From Parabacteroides timonensis (lineage in GTDB: Bacteria > Bacteroidota > Bacteroidia > Bacteroidales > Tannerellaceae): a stretch of DNA of 64,000 nt. Of this stretch, positions 1 to 8,100 are shown piece after piece (position 1 is the stretch's first letter; every line of letters begins with the position of its first letter). The stretch spans positions 1 through 64,000 of the forward strand of contig NZ_LT669939.1 of assembly GCF_900128505.1 (NCBI RefSeq). The letters are read 5' to 3'. The notes under the pieces were generated by a model. The model was not told where the DNA came from. It was given only the letters and a program-made list of their open reading frames with translations, and made no database searches. The position numbers and the translations under genes are program-made.

Positions 1-1241
1 TCGGCGTCGCCGCTCAGCAGGGCGGAGTTGGCGGCGTTGAGGTTCGATACGGGATCGTCGGGATACATGCGCACGGCTATCTCGAACACCTCCTTGAACT
101 CGGGGCTGCCCGCCGGGTAGGTCTGCGCCACCCGGTACATCTCCTCAAGGCTCAACTGCTTGGGGTCGGTGTAAAGCAATCCCTTGGCCTCGTCCGTCGT
201 GAAGGCGCGGATGGTGTACCTCACGGCGTAGTCCGAGTGGCGCAAGGCGGGATAGATGTCGCCCAGCAGCGTCTTGTAGGAGGCGCCGCCGTTCAAGCTC
301 TTGAGTTTCCACTCTTTCTTGTCCAAGTCCGAAGGCTCGTCGGCACGGACGATGGCGAGCAGTTCCTCCTTGTCCGCCAGCGACGACTCTTCCAAGCGCC
401 GCTCCAGCCCGGCCCAGTCCTCCGGCTCGAAATCGACCGTGAAGGTAGCCTGCTCGAAATGGTACAGGCCCCTCACGTAGTCGCTGAGCGCCTTGGCACG
501 GTTCTCGGCCAGATAGGCGTTGTTGGCGTAACTACCCTCCGGCGAGGCGTATCCCTTGATATAGACCTCGGTGATGGTGGCGTACTTGTCGTCACTCACC
601 GACTCGATGGTCCGGCGGATCTCCCTCAGTTCCAGTGGGTTGCTACGGTAGTCCGGATAAATAGCGGTTTTGTTCACGGGGAAATCGAGGAAGGCGCTAC
701 CCTCTTTCGAGCGGGCTTTCACGGTTTCCACGGTCGGCGTTTTATAAGTAAGGAGAGGTTTCCATACGGCAGGCTCCGCCAAGTCGACAGCGAAGAGCGA
801 CGAGCGGGAGCCTCGCAGCGAATCCCAGTCGCAACCGCACTCGTCGGCGACCAAGGCCACTTCCGAGCGTCTCATCCACGGGGCCATCGGCGTGCGGGCG
901 GTGTACTCGAAGGTTTGCGGCTCGCCGTTCCGGCGGCGCAACTCATACTCGCCGTGCGTCGGATAGGAACGCCCCGTGCGTTCGTAAAGGACGTGGCGGT
1001 CACGCCCGTCGAGGATGACCGGTGCCAAGGGGCGGATGCTGTCGCCCGCCACGATGACCGGCGTGCAGACCAGACTGCGTCCGGAGGGCACCTCCACCTC
1101 CGTGAAGTCGAACGTCATGCCGATCACCAGCGTGCTGTCCGACATCTCCACGATCTTGTCCTTGATCTTGATTTCCTGTGCCTGCGAGGTGATAACGGCC
1201 AGCAGGCTCGCTGCTATTAGTATTTGTTTATTCCTTTTCAT
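1..1241 (-). CDS. DUF3868-type OmpA-like fimbrial accessory protein (3' end outside window)
   Basis: Reading leftward from an ATG at 1241 gives an uninterrupted frame of about 413 codons that runs off the window edge. The first residues form a signal peptide (MKRNKQILIAASLLAVITS, then QAQ), so export is expected. Around residues 205-260 lies an OmpA-like stretch with the phrase IKGYASPEGSY, followed by NRAKALSDYV, as in DUF3868 proteins of Bacteroidales fimbrial operons. The region near the window edge is repeat-like and rich in Ala and Asn, like a TPR tail. It follows the DUF3575 gene by 14 bp. A paralogue with the same partner lies at 50704-52188. Probably helps anchor or assemble fimbriae in the outer membrane; this role is inferred from operon context. 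Confidence 0.85.
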   Translation of the reverse strand, partial: MKRNKQILIAASLLAVITSQAQEIKIKDKIVEMSDSTLVIGMTFDFTEVEVPSGRSLVCTPVIVAGDSIRPLAPVILDGRDRHVLYERTGRSYPTHGEYELRRRNGEPQTFEYTARTPMAPWMRRSEVALVADECGCDWDSLRGSRSSLFAVDLAEPAVWKPLLTYKTPTVETVKARSKEGSAFLDFPVNKTAIYPDYRSNPLELREIRRTIESVSDDKYATITEVYIKGYASPEGSYANNAYLAENRAKALSDYVRGLYHFEQATFTVDFEPEDWAGLERRLEESSLADKEELLAIVRADEPSDLDKKEWKLKSLNGGASYKTLLGDIYPALRHSDYAVRYTIRAFTTDEAKGLLYTDPKQLSLEEMYRVAQTYPAGSPEFKEVFEIAVRMYPDDPVSNLNAANSALLSGDA

Positions 1242-1255
1242 ACGGCATCAAAGAT

Positions 1256-1852
1256 TTAGAATTGGTAAATCAGGTTGACGGCAGCCTGTGTGGGACCGAA
1301 ATAATGCTTCTTGACGGTTTCCTGCTTACGTCCGCAGTTGGCGCAGGGGTATTTCTCCGATTCAAGGTAAAGGTATCCCACTCCGACGGTAGCCTCCAGA
1401 TTCCAGTGTCTGGAGAGCAGCCATGAGTAACCGTAGCTGACCCCCACGCCGGTACCCCAGCCTTGGTGACGCCTGCCCTCGGTGCCCAACCATTTGATAT
1501 CCGCCACGTTATACAACAGATACGGTACGTGCAGGCCGACAAAATGTGAGTAGAAAGCTTCGCAGAACCAGTAGCGCAGCTCCGGATGGAGGCGCAGGTG
1601 CTTGAGGGAGCGACCGTAGCTGCCGTCATCGTTTTTCCCGTCGAAAGGATTGAGACCGGCCTCCAGATCCAAGCTCCAGTGGCGTGCCAGCCGGAACTCA
1701 GCCCCCAAATTGAACGTGGCCGTTGCCCAGTACGGCAGGTTGGTCTTGACACCGACGACCGAGCCTCTCTGTCCGGCGAGCGGCCTCTCCTGCGCATGGA
1801 ACGCAAGGGGAACCATAAACAGGAATATCAGGATAATCACTTTTCTCATCAT
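1256..1852 (-). CDS. DUF3575 domain protein of fimbrial operon
   Basis: This 198-residue protein starts with a signal peptide (MMRKVIILIFLFMVPLAFHA). The mature part alternates short hydrophobic and aromatic strands typical of a small outer-membrane beta-barrel and ends in Phe (NLIYQF), a barrel C-terminal signature. Conserved DUF3575 features are visible: TNLPYWATATFNLG near the N-terminus, HPELRYW in the middle and a CANCG cysteine pair near residue 172. It is the first gene of a leftward operon with the DUF3868 gene and is a paralogue of the gene at 52235-52831, where the same two families open a complete Mfa-type operon. Its upstream region is the probable invertible segment at 1971-2402. 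Confidence 0.85.
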   Translation of the reverse strand: MMRKVIILIFLFMVPLAFHAQERPLAGQRGSVVGVKTNLPYWATATFNLGAEFRLARHWSLDLEAGLNPFDGKNDDGSYGRSLKHLRLHPELRYWFCEAFYSHFVGLHVPYLLYNVADIKWLGTEGRRHQGWGTGVGVSYGYSWLLSRHWNLEATVGVGYLYLESEKYPCANCGRKQETVKKHYFGPTQAAVNLIYQF

Positions 1853-1970
1853 ATTTTTCTCTATTTGGTTTGTTAGTACTCTTTATCGGTCGTGGCGTAT
1901 AGAAAGACAGTTCCCCCTATGATTTTTCCTACATCCATCACCGCTGGTAAATCTTATACGAACACTTATA

Positions 1971-1988
1971 CTTATTTATGAAATAAGG
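1971..1988 (+). repeat. Left arm of 18-bp perfect inverted repeat
   Basis: The 18 bases CTTATTTATGAAATAAGG recur exactly, reverse-complemented, at 2384-2401. The arm is itself a near-palindrome (CTTATTT and AAATAAG around ATG), as expected of a tyrosine recombinase core site. It lies 119 bp upstream of the DUF3575 start codon. Confidence 0.85.
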
Positions 1989-2383
1989 AAGCGCCTGTCC
2001 GTACACCTCGAAAAAGGGAGATAAATCTGCCGTGTTTTAATGTTTTACCTATTCAAAAGTCATTATTTTAACATTAGAGGTGTTTTCTTACCTTGTAAAA
2101 AAAGTTTTAAATGCTTAATAGGGTGTTATAATATATAAAAAAAGAACGGGTATCAGTGAGGTATGTCCTAATGTAAAAAAATACGGACTTAAAGAGGTCA
2201 ACGCAGGCAATAAAAATGCGGAAGACCTTTTTTTGATGTAAGGCCCTCATATTTTTGTTTGTAAAATTTCTTTGTTTACATTTTTTGTATTTCTTTTGTA
2301 CACACAATAAGGAAATATATCTCTAATATTGAGCTATATTTTAATTCAATATAATGATTGTAAACGTGTTACAAGTAGAACAC

Positions 2384-2401
2384 CCTTATTTCATAAATAA
2401 G
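2384..2401 (-). repeat. Right arm of 18-bp perfect inverted repeat, overlapping the recombinase stop codon
   Basis: This arm (CCTTATTTCATAAATAAG, an 8-3-8 palindrome with the next base) covers the last codons and the TAA stop (2386-2388) of the recombinase gene. Because the repeat includes the stop codon, inversion of the enclosed segment would leave the recombinase protein unchanged. Confidence 0.85.
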
Positions 2402-3357
2402 GCGTTCCTTTTTTCCATATCCTTTAATAATAAATCGATTGATCCTGAAACTTTCTGGTTGGCCTCAGCCAGTTCTGATATATCCAGCTCATTCAAATAA
2501 ATACGTGTCGTCTTTTCCGAGCTGTGCCCCAACGCTTGGCTGATAATCGCTATCGAGACCCCGCACCGCAATGCGATGGAAGCCCAACTGTGGCGCATCA
2601 CATAAGAGGTGAGGCGGATAGGTATCTCCAAGCGATCCCCGATCTCCTTCAATTCCCGGTTGTGCATGGCCAGGCAATTTTTATACTGAGCATGCGTGGG
2701 CGAAGCCATCGGAAGGATAGGGAAAAGGAATTCCCGTTCTCCATACGTGGGGGCGTACTTATGAATGAGCTGCCACATGCCCGTGGTGATCTCCATACGA
2801 ATTTGTGCCCCGCTCTTACGCCGGTTATATACCAACTCGTTATTATGGATATTTTGAGGGGTTAGGTAGGCGATATCGATAAATGGCATCCCGCAGGCAA
2901 GGAAACTGAACAGGCATAAATCGACCGCCAGTTCCTGCCGGGATGACTCTTCCACCTTGAGGTTCGCCAGTTTCTGTATAAAGGACATGGATATCGCTCT
3001 CTTGACAGTCGATTCTCGCCTCAGTCTCAATCCCTCGAAAGGGTGATCCCGATACTGTAACAAACCGTCATGGCAAGCGGCATTATAGATCGCACGCAGG
3101 TTACTCAGATAGGAGTTGATCGTATTGGTGGCCAATCTCTTGCTTTGGAGATAGGCTATAAAATCCGAGACCTGCGTCTTGCTGAGATCCCCCATGCGAA
3201 ACCCGGGATCTCCCACGAATCTTATGAAATGCCCGACAGCCACCTGATAAAGCTCCGCCGTGGCGGCCTTGCTCAAACCTTTCTTTAACTCGATACGCCT
3301 TGCGGCATATTCCTCTAACAACAGGGACGAGTTTCCCTTTTTTCTCTTCTGTGACAT
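2386..3357 (-). CDS. Tyrosine site-specific recombinase (phase-variation type)
   Basis: The start is placed at ATG 3357 (MSQKRKKGNS), giving 323 residues, the usual length for this family; the upstream in-frame extension runs into non-coding leader DNA. Residues 1-110 form the SAM-like arm-binding domain (SDFIAYLQSKRLATNTINSYLSNLRAIYN). The catalytic domain has TSYVMRHSWASIA (Arg II region), LGHSSEKTTRIYL with the His and the Tyr nucleophile. The first catalytic box reads FLACGMPFIDIAYL, where relatives have Arg directly before GM; here it is Cys155, and TGC is one transition from CGC. The enzyme may therefore be impaired. It probably acts on the 18-bp inverted repeats at its own 3' end. Integrase of a mobile element is the alternative, but no such element is evident. 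Confidence 0.9.
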   Translation of the reverse strand: MSQKRKKGNSSLLLEEYAARRIELKKGLSKAATAELYQVAVGHFIRFVGDPGFRMGDLSKTQVSDFIAYLQSKRLATNTINSYLSNLRAIYNAACHDGLLQYRDHPFEGLRLRRESTVKRAISMSFIQKLANLKVEESSRQELAVDLCLFSFLACGMPFIDIAYLTPQNIHNNELVYNRRKSGAQIRMEITTGMWQLIHKYAPTYGEREFLFPILPMASPTHAQYKNCLAMHNRELKEIGDRLEIPIRLTSYVMRHSWASIALRCGVSIAIISQALGHSSEKTTRIYLNELDISELAEANQKVSGSIDLLLKDMEKRNALFMK

Positions 3358-3452
3358 AACTCTGTATTGTTTAATTAAATGATAATTAAATAATAACAAA
3401 ATACAGGTTATATTTCTTGAGAGGACCCGGCTCCCCCTAGACCCTAATACAA

Positions 3453-3499
3453 AATATTTGTTAAGTATGTTATCTTGTCCGTATAATTCCATATTTTTA
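3453..3499 (-). repeat. 47-bp leader box A, shared with 34940-34986
   Basis: Read on the minus strand this 47-bp block matches the plus strand at 34940-34986 at 45 of 47 positions. It lies about 100 bp upstream of the recombinase start codon and points the same way as that gene. Both copies are followed by a TTAGGG-like stretch and then the octamer TCTCAAGA (minus-strand copy at 3415-3422). It may be a regulator-binding leader or a recombination site. Confidence 0.8.
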
Positions 3500-3552
3500 T
3501 CCCGTTTTTAAGATCCCGCCTTACATGTGGAGGAACACGGGATGGCATCTTC

Positions 3553-3691
3553 AACATGCTGATTTCCTTCAAGGCAAGAAATGGCCGGTAGAACTTACAT
3601 GGCAGAGAGCGATCCATCTAAAAACAGGAAATGGTTATGACTACAAATGTTGAAAAGAAATTGCAGGCGAACGTGATAGACGACGTGAAAT
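3553..3691 (+). pseudogene. Remnant of a porin 3' end plus a small membrane-protein start (copy of the 28-kb mgtA locus)
   Basis: Bases 3553-3610 closely match the minus strand of the porin gene near 28181-28231 and encode HADFLQGKKWPVELTWQRA, against HADFLQGKEWSVELTWQKT in the intact porin. Bases 3618-3691 match 27962-28035 (minus strand) at 72 of 74 positions, covering the ribosome-binding site and first 18 codons of the small gene at 27849-28016. The DNA that separates the two parts in the intact locus is missing here. This is therefore a duplicated and internally deleted piece of an mgtA-type operon. Confidence 0.75.
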
Positions 3692-3706
3692 TCAATCTTA
3701 CTTTTT

Positions 3707-3882
3707 TCATTTCTCAACTCCTTTCTTCAGTTTTTCCCAGTTTTTTCCAAAATCAGCTTGCTGTGTCTCCACATGCCCGCGATGCCCGTGGATAGAGCAG
3801 GCATTGAGTGCCGTTTCCAAGGCATGAAATTCATCATCAGTCAGTTCTACGTCCGGGGCTACATAATTGGTTTTCTCGTATG
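3707..3882 (-). pseudogene. C-terminal fragment of an aldo/keto reductase
   Basis: The minus strand is open for about 58 codons ending in TGA at 3707-3709. The peptide contains ELTDDEFHALETALNACSI followed by HGHRG, which resembles the C-terminus of aldo/keto reductases (usually L-x-LSKI-x-IHGNR). There is no N-terminal part: the homology stops where an AraC fragment starts on the other strand, so a deletion seems to have joined the two gene ends. Confidence 0.5.
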
Positions 3883-4311
3883 AACAGCTTGCAGAGAATT
3901 AATCTGAAAGATTTCATGGAGTGTCACTATCAGGATAATCTGCTATTGGAGCAATTGGCGCAGGCTTCCGGACGTAGTTTATCTACATTCCGCAGGGATT
4001 TTCTGAAAGTTTTTGGTACAACTCCCGGAAAATGGTTGTTGACAAGACGGTTGGAAGAAGCCTATGTGCTCATTAAAGAAAAGAAAGTCAAGCCGTCAGA
4101 GTTTTTATTGGATTTGGGATTTGAAAGTTTCTCACACTTCTCCCGTAGTTTTAAAGCCTATTTCGGCATACAGCCCACAATCTTACTTAAAAGAAAGCAT
4201 TGTGAAATAGAAAAAATTAATATAACATTGTCGTCATCACCGAACTTGCGCATCAAGGTCTGTATATGTCCCCATGACATAACTGAGACAGCCTGTCGTA
4301 GAGTTGCATAA
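3883..4311 (+). pseudogene. C-terminal DNA-binding half of an AraC-family regulator (5' truncated)
   Basis: The frame encodes RINLKDFMECHYQDNLLLEQ, then a double helix-turn-helix with GRSLSTFRRDFLKVFGTTPG and DLGFESFSHFSRSFKAYFG. These are standard AraC-family C-terminal motifs for the type that normally follows a cupin-like N-terminal domain. That N-terminal domain is absent: upstream DNA belongs to an aldo/keto reductase fragment on the opposite strand. The last 35 or so codons look unlike the family and may come from a second junction near 4240. Intact AraC plus aldo/keto reductase pairs are common, which suggests one former locus collapsed here. Confidence 0.7.
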
Positions 4312-4346
4312 TACTCTGGTTCTTGTATTTGTACAATATCTGTCAT
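4242..4346 (-). pseudogene. N-terminal fragment of an unrecognised gene
   Basis: The minus strand from ATG 4346 reads MTDIVQIQEPEYYATLRQAV, then VSVMSWGHIQTLMRKFGDD, a plausible protein start. After about 38 codons the frame runs into sequence antisense to the AraC remnant. It starts 4 bp after the XRE remnant ends, so the two were probably co-transcribed. The family was not identified. Confidence 0.35.
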
Positions 4347-4350
4347 GATT

Positions 4351-4537
4351 TTAGCCTTTACCTGTTATAAGTTCTCGCTTGTCAATATCAAGCAACGTTG
4401 CAATCTGTTTAATGTGTACAGGTCAGGCTGGGAGATATCAGTACACCTCCTGCTTACAGTAGTAATTCTTCGGCAAGCCAGTTAGCCGTTCATTTCTTTT
4501 CAACGAGCACAACTTTGATTCGATCTAAATCTCCCAT
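4351..4537 (-). pseudogene. Frameshifted XRE-family helix-turn-helix regulator
   Basis: From ATG 4537 the minus strand gives MGDLDRIKVVLVEKK, an in-frame TGA, then TANWLAEELL. A second frame continues with TTVSRRCTDISQPDLYTLN and a third with QIATLLDIDKRELITGKG before TAA at 4351. Together these rebuild a small single-domain XRE protein of the WLAEQLGK type, broken by one stop and at least two frameshifts. It cannot make a full product. Confidence 0.6.
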
Positions 4538-4907
4538 TTACAAATCCATTTAGTTTGAACAAATAGATAAGATAATCGGCAATAGTACCGATAGAAGGAA
4601 TGTAATGTTGCAAAACACACATTTTTCGTAGCGGTACCACAATATCTTTCAGATTATACCCATCCTAAAGAGTGAGGAAAACCTCCATTACCGGGGCAGG
4701 CGATGGATAGAATTGATAACTGTCTTTGTACAGATAAAACACAATCCGGCATAGAGCCGTTTTTGATTAAGAGAATTGAGAAGATAAAAACAGAGTTTAC
4801 CCAGATTACTATCACGCACAATCTAAGAAAACTGGCTAAAAAGTTAATTTCCTTTGATTTTTACTTATTTATAAAGAATTTCTTCCAGAAGAAAATTATT
4901 GCGAAAC
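4538..4907. other. Non-coding stretch, nothing recognised
   Basis: No start codon with a family-like protein, no strong repeat and no RNA gene was seen here. The rightward open frame beginning at 4703 is antisense to the aspartokinase and has no protein-like features. Confidence 0.5.
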
Positions 4908-4941
4908 AAAAAAGAAGGCATCCATTTCTGGATACCTTCTT
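4908..4941 (-). terminator. Rho-independent terminator after the aspartokinase gene
   Basis: On the minus strand, GAAGGTATCCA and TGGATGCCTTC (one mismatch) form an 11-bp stem with a 4-base loop, followed directly by a run of T. It lies 50 bp after the aspartokinase stop and would end the whole leftward kdp transcript. Confidence 0.85.
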
Positions 4942-4990
4942 CATCTCTAAAACAAATCAAAAACAATATTCATTATCAATCTTATTCTCT

Positions 4991-6337
4991 TCAGGAAACA
5001 GAAGAAAGCAGGGAGCCTTTGGGCGTAGTAAACAGGTGCTCGCTAAGTTCTTTCAAGGCATGTATTTTATCTCCTGCTTTCATCACCAGCGACACATTAC
5101 TGCTACTGCCACCGTAAGATATCATCCGCACGGGAATATCTTTCAACGCATTGATGATACGAGCCTCAAAACCGACGTTTTGCCATTCCAAGTCACCGAC
5201 GACACATACAATCACCATATTCCTCTCCACCGAAATAGTTGCGTATTGCCGCAAGACTTCCACAATCTCGTCTATATGCTCGTCGTTGTCAATCGTTACG
5301 GACACACCGATATCGGAAGTTGTCACCATGTCGACCGGAGTATTATACTGATAGAACGTATCGAAAACGATACTCAGGAAATGAGGTGTTGGTATTGTAT
5401 GGAGCGACTTGATCTTTACATACGTGATATTGTCTTTGGCTGCAACAGCTTTGATTGCGCCCTTTTCTGCCGTGTTCGAAATCAAAGTACCCGGTGCGCT
5501 CGGTTGTAAAGCGTTCAAGAGGCGTACCGGTATGTTGTTCTCTTTAGCAGGCAATATGCAGGTCGGATGCAGAATTTTGGCTCCGAAATGAGCCAGCTTG
5601 GCGGCTTCGTCAAAGTTCAGTTGCCTTACGGGAGCAGTGTCATCGACAAAACGAGGGTCGTTGTTGTGCATTCCGTCAATATCCGTCCAAATCTGTATCT
5701 CATCTGCTTGGATAGCAGCCCCGATCAGCGAAGCGGTATAGTCGCTTCCTCCTCGCTCCAGGTTGTCGATGCTTCCATAGGCATTCCGGCAGATAAAACC
5801 CTGCGTGATGTATATCTCCGCCTCTTTATTTTGTTCCAACAGTATATTCAAGTGTTTGGCGATGTATTCCATATCCGGCTCCTTGTCCATCGTAATCCGC
5901 ATAAAGTTCAATGCAGGCAACAGAACTACTTTTACACCTTGTTCTTCCAAATAGCAGGTCATCAGAAATGTCGATATCAATTCGCCTTGAACCAATATTT
6001 CTTTTTCGTCAAACACGCTGAAAGGCATATTGGAGAAAGACCAGACATGCTGGAAGCGTTCAAGCATATACTGCATCGCCTTTTCTTTGTAGGCATCACT
6101 TTGGTATAATTCTTCTATATGATTGACATAAGATTGCTCCAACGACGAAAGGATGGCATTTGCCTTTTCCGGCTCCTTCTTATGGAAACACTCAGATATC
6201 TCCACTAAAGAATTTGTTGTTCCTGCCATGGCAGAAAGTACTACTATTTTAGGCTCATGGTCGCAAATGATCGATGCTACATTCTTTATCCGCTGGGCTG
6301 AGCCGACTGAAGTACCGCCGAATTTTAATACTTTCAT
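4991..6337 (-). CDS. lysC: Aspartate kinase, monofunctional
   Basis: The 448-residue protein catalyses ATP-dependent phosphorylation of L-aspartate, the entry step to lysine, threonine and methionine. Visible motifs are the N-terminal KFGGTSVG nucleotide motif, the substrate region around LERGGSDYTASLIGAAI and WTDIDGMHNNDPR, and two C-terminal ACT-like regulatory parts (about 305-448). There is no homoserine dehydrogenase domain. The gene starts 28 bp after the histidine kinase stop and shares its direction, so it may be the last gene of the kdp transcript; a terminator follows it. A link between aspartokinase and K+ stress is not obvious and could be fortuitous. The symbol rests on family only; other aspartokinase isozymes are possible. 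Confidence 0.92.
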   Translation of the reverse strand: MKVLKFGGTSVGSAQRIKNVASIICDHEPKIVVLSAMAGTTNSLVEISECFHKKEPEKANAILSSLEQSYVNHIEELYQSDAYKEKAMQYMLERFQHVWSFSNMPFSVFDEKEILVQGELISTFLMTCYLEEQGVKVVLLPALNFMRITMDKEPDMEYIAKHLNILLEQNKEAEIYITQGFICRNAYGSIDNLERGGSDYTASLIGAAIQADEIQIWTDIDGMHNNDPRFVDDTAPVRQLNFDEAAKLAHFGAKILHPTCILPAKENNIPVRLLNALQPSAPGTLISNTAEKGAIKAVAAKDNITYVKIKSLHTIPTPHFLSIVFDTFYQYNTPVDMVTTSDIGVSVTIDNDEHIDEIVEVLRQYATISVERNMVIVCVVGDLEWQNVGFEARIINALKDIPVRMISYGGSSSNVSLVMKAGDKIHALKELSEHLFTTPKGSLLSSVS

Positions 6338-6365
6338 TAGATTATCTGATTTTTGATTTTATTTC

Positions 6366-8090
6366 TTATACATTGAATTTGATTACGAACGTGCTGCCTT
6401 TACCGACTTCGCTCTCGATACGGATCGTACCGCCATGGGCTTCCACAAAATCCTTGCTGATGGCAAGTCCCAAACCGCTACCTTGTACTTTTGTTCCCGG
6501 CACGCGGAAGTAGTGGTCGAAGATACTCCCATGGTAACGCGGGTCGATACCTTTTCCGAAGTCCTTGACGTAGATCTCAACAGCCTTGTCGATCTGCCGT
6601 GCACCGATGATGACGCGCCCGTTTTCCGATGAATAGCGGATAGCGTTCGACAACAAGTTGGTTACAACCCAGGCTATTTTCTCGCTGTCGACAAATAACT
6701 TGGTAATCTTTTCGGGATATTCCACCTCGATCTGGCAGTTGAACCGTTCAGCTTGTACCTGGTTCGCTTTAATGGCATAGTTAATCAGTTCGATCGGTTT
6801 GGTGATCTTCGGGTTCAAATAGAGCTTGCCGCTTTCCACCTGTGACATCTTCAAGAGTTCACCCGTTATCTCTAGTAGCCGGTCGCTGTTTTCCTTTATG
6901 CTTTTGGAAAGACTCTCCTGTTCTGCATTGAGTTTGCCGATCCGGGTGTCTTCCAAAAGCTTTAAACTCATCATGATGGCAGATATCGGCGTTTTCAATT
7001 CATGGGAAATTGTAGAGATGAAAGTTGTCTTTGCAATATCTTTTTCTTTAAACTCAGTGACATTCTTCAAAAGGATCACGTCGCCGACATACTTACTTTC
7101 CAGTCCGGTCTGCTTGTTGACGTTGATCGGAATGTATTTCACCTGGAAATAACTTTCTTTGTTATCCGCATAGATTTTCAACGGCTCCCTGTTGTCTTCG
7201 GAATCTACCAACTGACGGATCAAGCGACGAAGCAGGTCGTTCTTCAACGCCAGTTCGGGAGCAGGCTTATCAATGACATTTTCTCGTGTCAGGTTCAAGA
7301 CTGTGAGGGCTTCATTGTTTACAAACAAAATCTTACGCTCCTTGCTCAAGCCTATAATCGGCTCGGCAATGCTGTTGATAATCGTTTCGATATATTTCTT
7401 TCCTTGCAGGATATTCTCCAAAGAGCTGTTGCGGTATTCGGCAAGACGTTCGGCCATTTCGTTGAACAAGATGGCTGTTTCTTTAAATTCAGGCTCGTTA
7501 CCCAAGTCAAGCCGTTTACTGTAATTGGCCTTGGTGATCTCTTTGATACCATCGGTCAATTTGCGGATCTGTATGCCGACCGAGCGTGGCAGACGTGCCA
7601 GAAAGAGGAAAGCAATCACGATACAGGCCACTCCCATTGTCCAAATCCAGAAGAGAGATCTTTCCGCCGTATGCACGGCCACTTCGTTTTTTGCATAAAT
7701 GGCAGACATGTTGACCGCCATGATCGTGTAGATCGACTGGCGCAGTTGCCGGATTGACTCGTCGTCCATATTGTTTACTGCCTTCTCATAATTAAGAATC
7801 AAACGCCTGGTCAATGCCTCTTCATCCATTTCGGTCACATTCTCTTTTTGTGCCGCCAAAGCGGCTTCGAAATCTTTCCGTGCATTCGGGTTTTCCCGGA
7901 TGGCATCCAGCGACTCTAACATCTGGCGGGAATAGAGAAGTGAGTTATAATTATCCGCCAGGATATTTTGCGTATCGTTCGATACGTTATGGATGTTTTT
8001 TATAGCCAATCCGCCTAATAAAACGATCAAGACAAACAAGAGTCCTATCCCGTAAGTCAACTTTGTTCTAATGTTCATATTCATGTTCAT
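6366..8090 (-). CDS. Membrane sensor histidine kinase with HAMP and PAS, kdp-linked
   Basis: The 574-residue protein has a first membrane helix at about 11-30, a periplasmic helical segment to about 145, a second helix at about 146-166, HAMP near 168-220 and a PAS domain near 232-345. The dimerisation domain has ISHELKTP with phospho-accepting His363. The ATPase domain has NLLSNAIRYS, DFGKGI and GSGLGLAISK. It starts 10 bp after the KdpD-like sensor gene. That sensor lacks a kinase domain, so this kinase is its likely catalytic partner. No OmpR-type KdpE is nearby; the candidate target is the NtrC-type regulator at 14943-16268. Partnering is inferred from position. Confidence 0.9.
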   Translation of the reverse strand: MNMNMNIRTKLTYGIGLLFVLIVLLGGLAIKNIHNVSNDTQNILADNYNSLLYSRQMLESLDAIRENPNARKDFEAALAAQKENVTEMDEEALTRRLILNYEKAVNNMDDESIRQLRQSIYTIMAVNMSAIYAKNEVAVHTAERSLFWIWTMGVACIVIAFLFLARLPRSVGIQIRKLTDGIKEITKANYSKRLDLGNEPEFKETAILFNEMAERLAEYRNSSLENILQGKKYIETIINSIAEPIIGLSKERKILFVNNEALTVLNLTRENVIDKPAPELALKNDLLRRLIRQLVDSEDNREPLKIYADNKESYFQVKYIPINVNKQTGLESKYVGDVILLKNVTEFKEKDIAKTTFISTISHELKTPISAIMMSLKLLEDTRIGKLNAEQESLSKSIKENSDRLLEITGELLKMSQVESGKLYLNPKITKPIELINYAIKANQVQAERFNCQIEVEYPEKITKLFVDSEKIAWVVTNLLSNAIRYSSENGRVIIGARQIDKAVEIYVKDFGKGIDPRYHGSIFDHYFRVPGTKVQGSGLGLAISKDFVEAHGGTIRIESEVGKGSTFVIKFNV

Positions 8091-8100
8091 GAAGAGATTT

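Larger units (their letters stand above)
1971..2402. promoter_or_regulatory. Probable invertible promoter segment of fimbrial operon
   Basis: About 395 bp of AT-rich non-coding DNA is enclosed by 18-bp perfect inverted repeats, with a fimbrial operon on the left and a tyrosine recombinase gene directly on the right. This is the classic arrangement of phase-variable Bacteroidales surface loci. A TAnnTTTG box (TATTTTTG, 2250-2257) points rightward, away from the fimbrial genes; no CAAAnnTA box pointing toward them was found. If 2250-2257 is the real promoter, this assembly shows the OFF orientation. The repeats are seen directly; inversion and the orientation reading are inference. Confidence 0.65.

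Noticed and set aside
237..1220. A 327-codon rightward open frame
   Set aside because: It is antisense to the DUF3868 gene, which has a signal peptide and family motifs; the rightward peptide has no such features. GC-rich genes create such frames.
2107..2307. A 66-codon leftward frame inside the invertible segment
   Set aside because: Low-complexity AT-rich sequence; more likely part of the promoter region.
4703..5509. A 268-codon rightward open frame
   Set aside because: It overlaps the aspartokinase gene antisense and runs through that gene's terminator; composition is not protein-like.
7002..7757. A 251-codon rightward open frame
   Set aside because: Antisense to the histidine kinase; no motifs.
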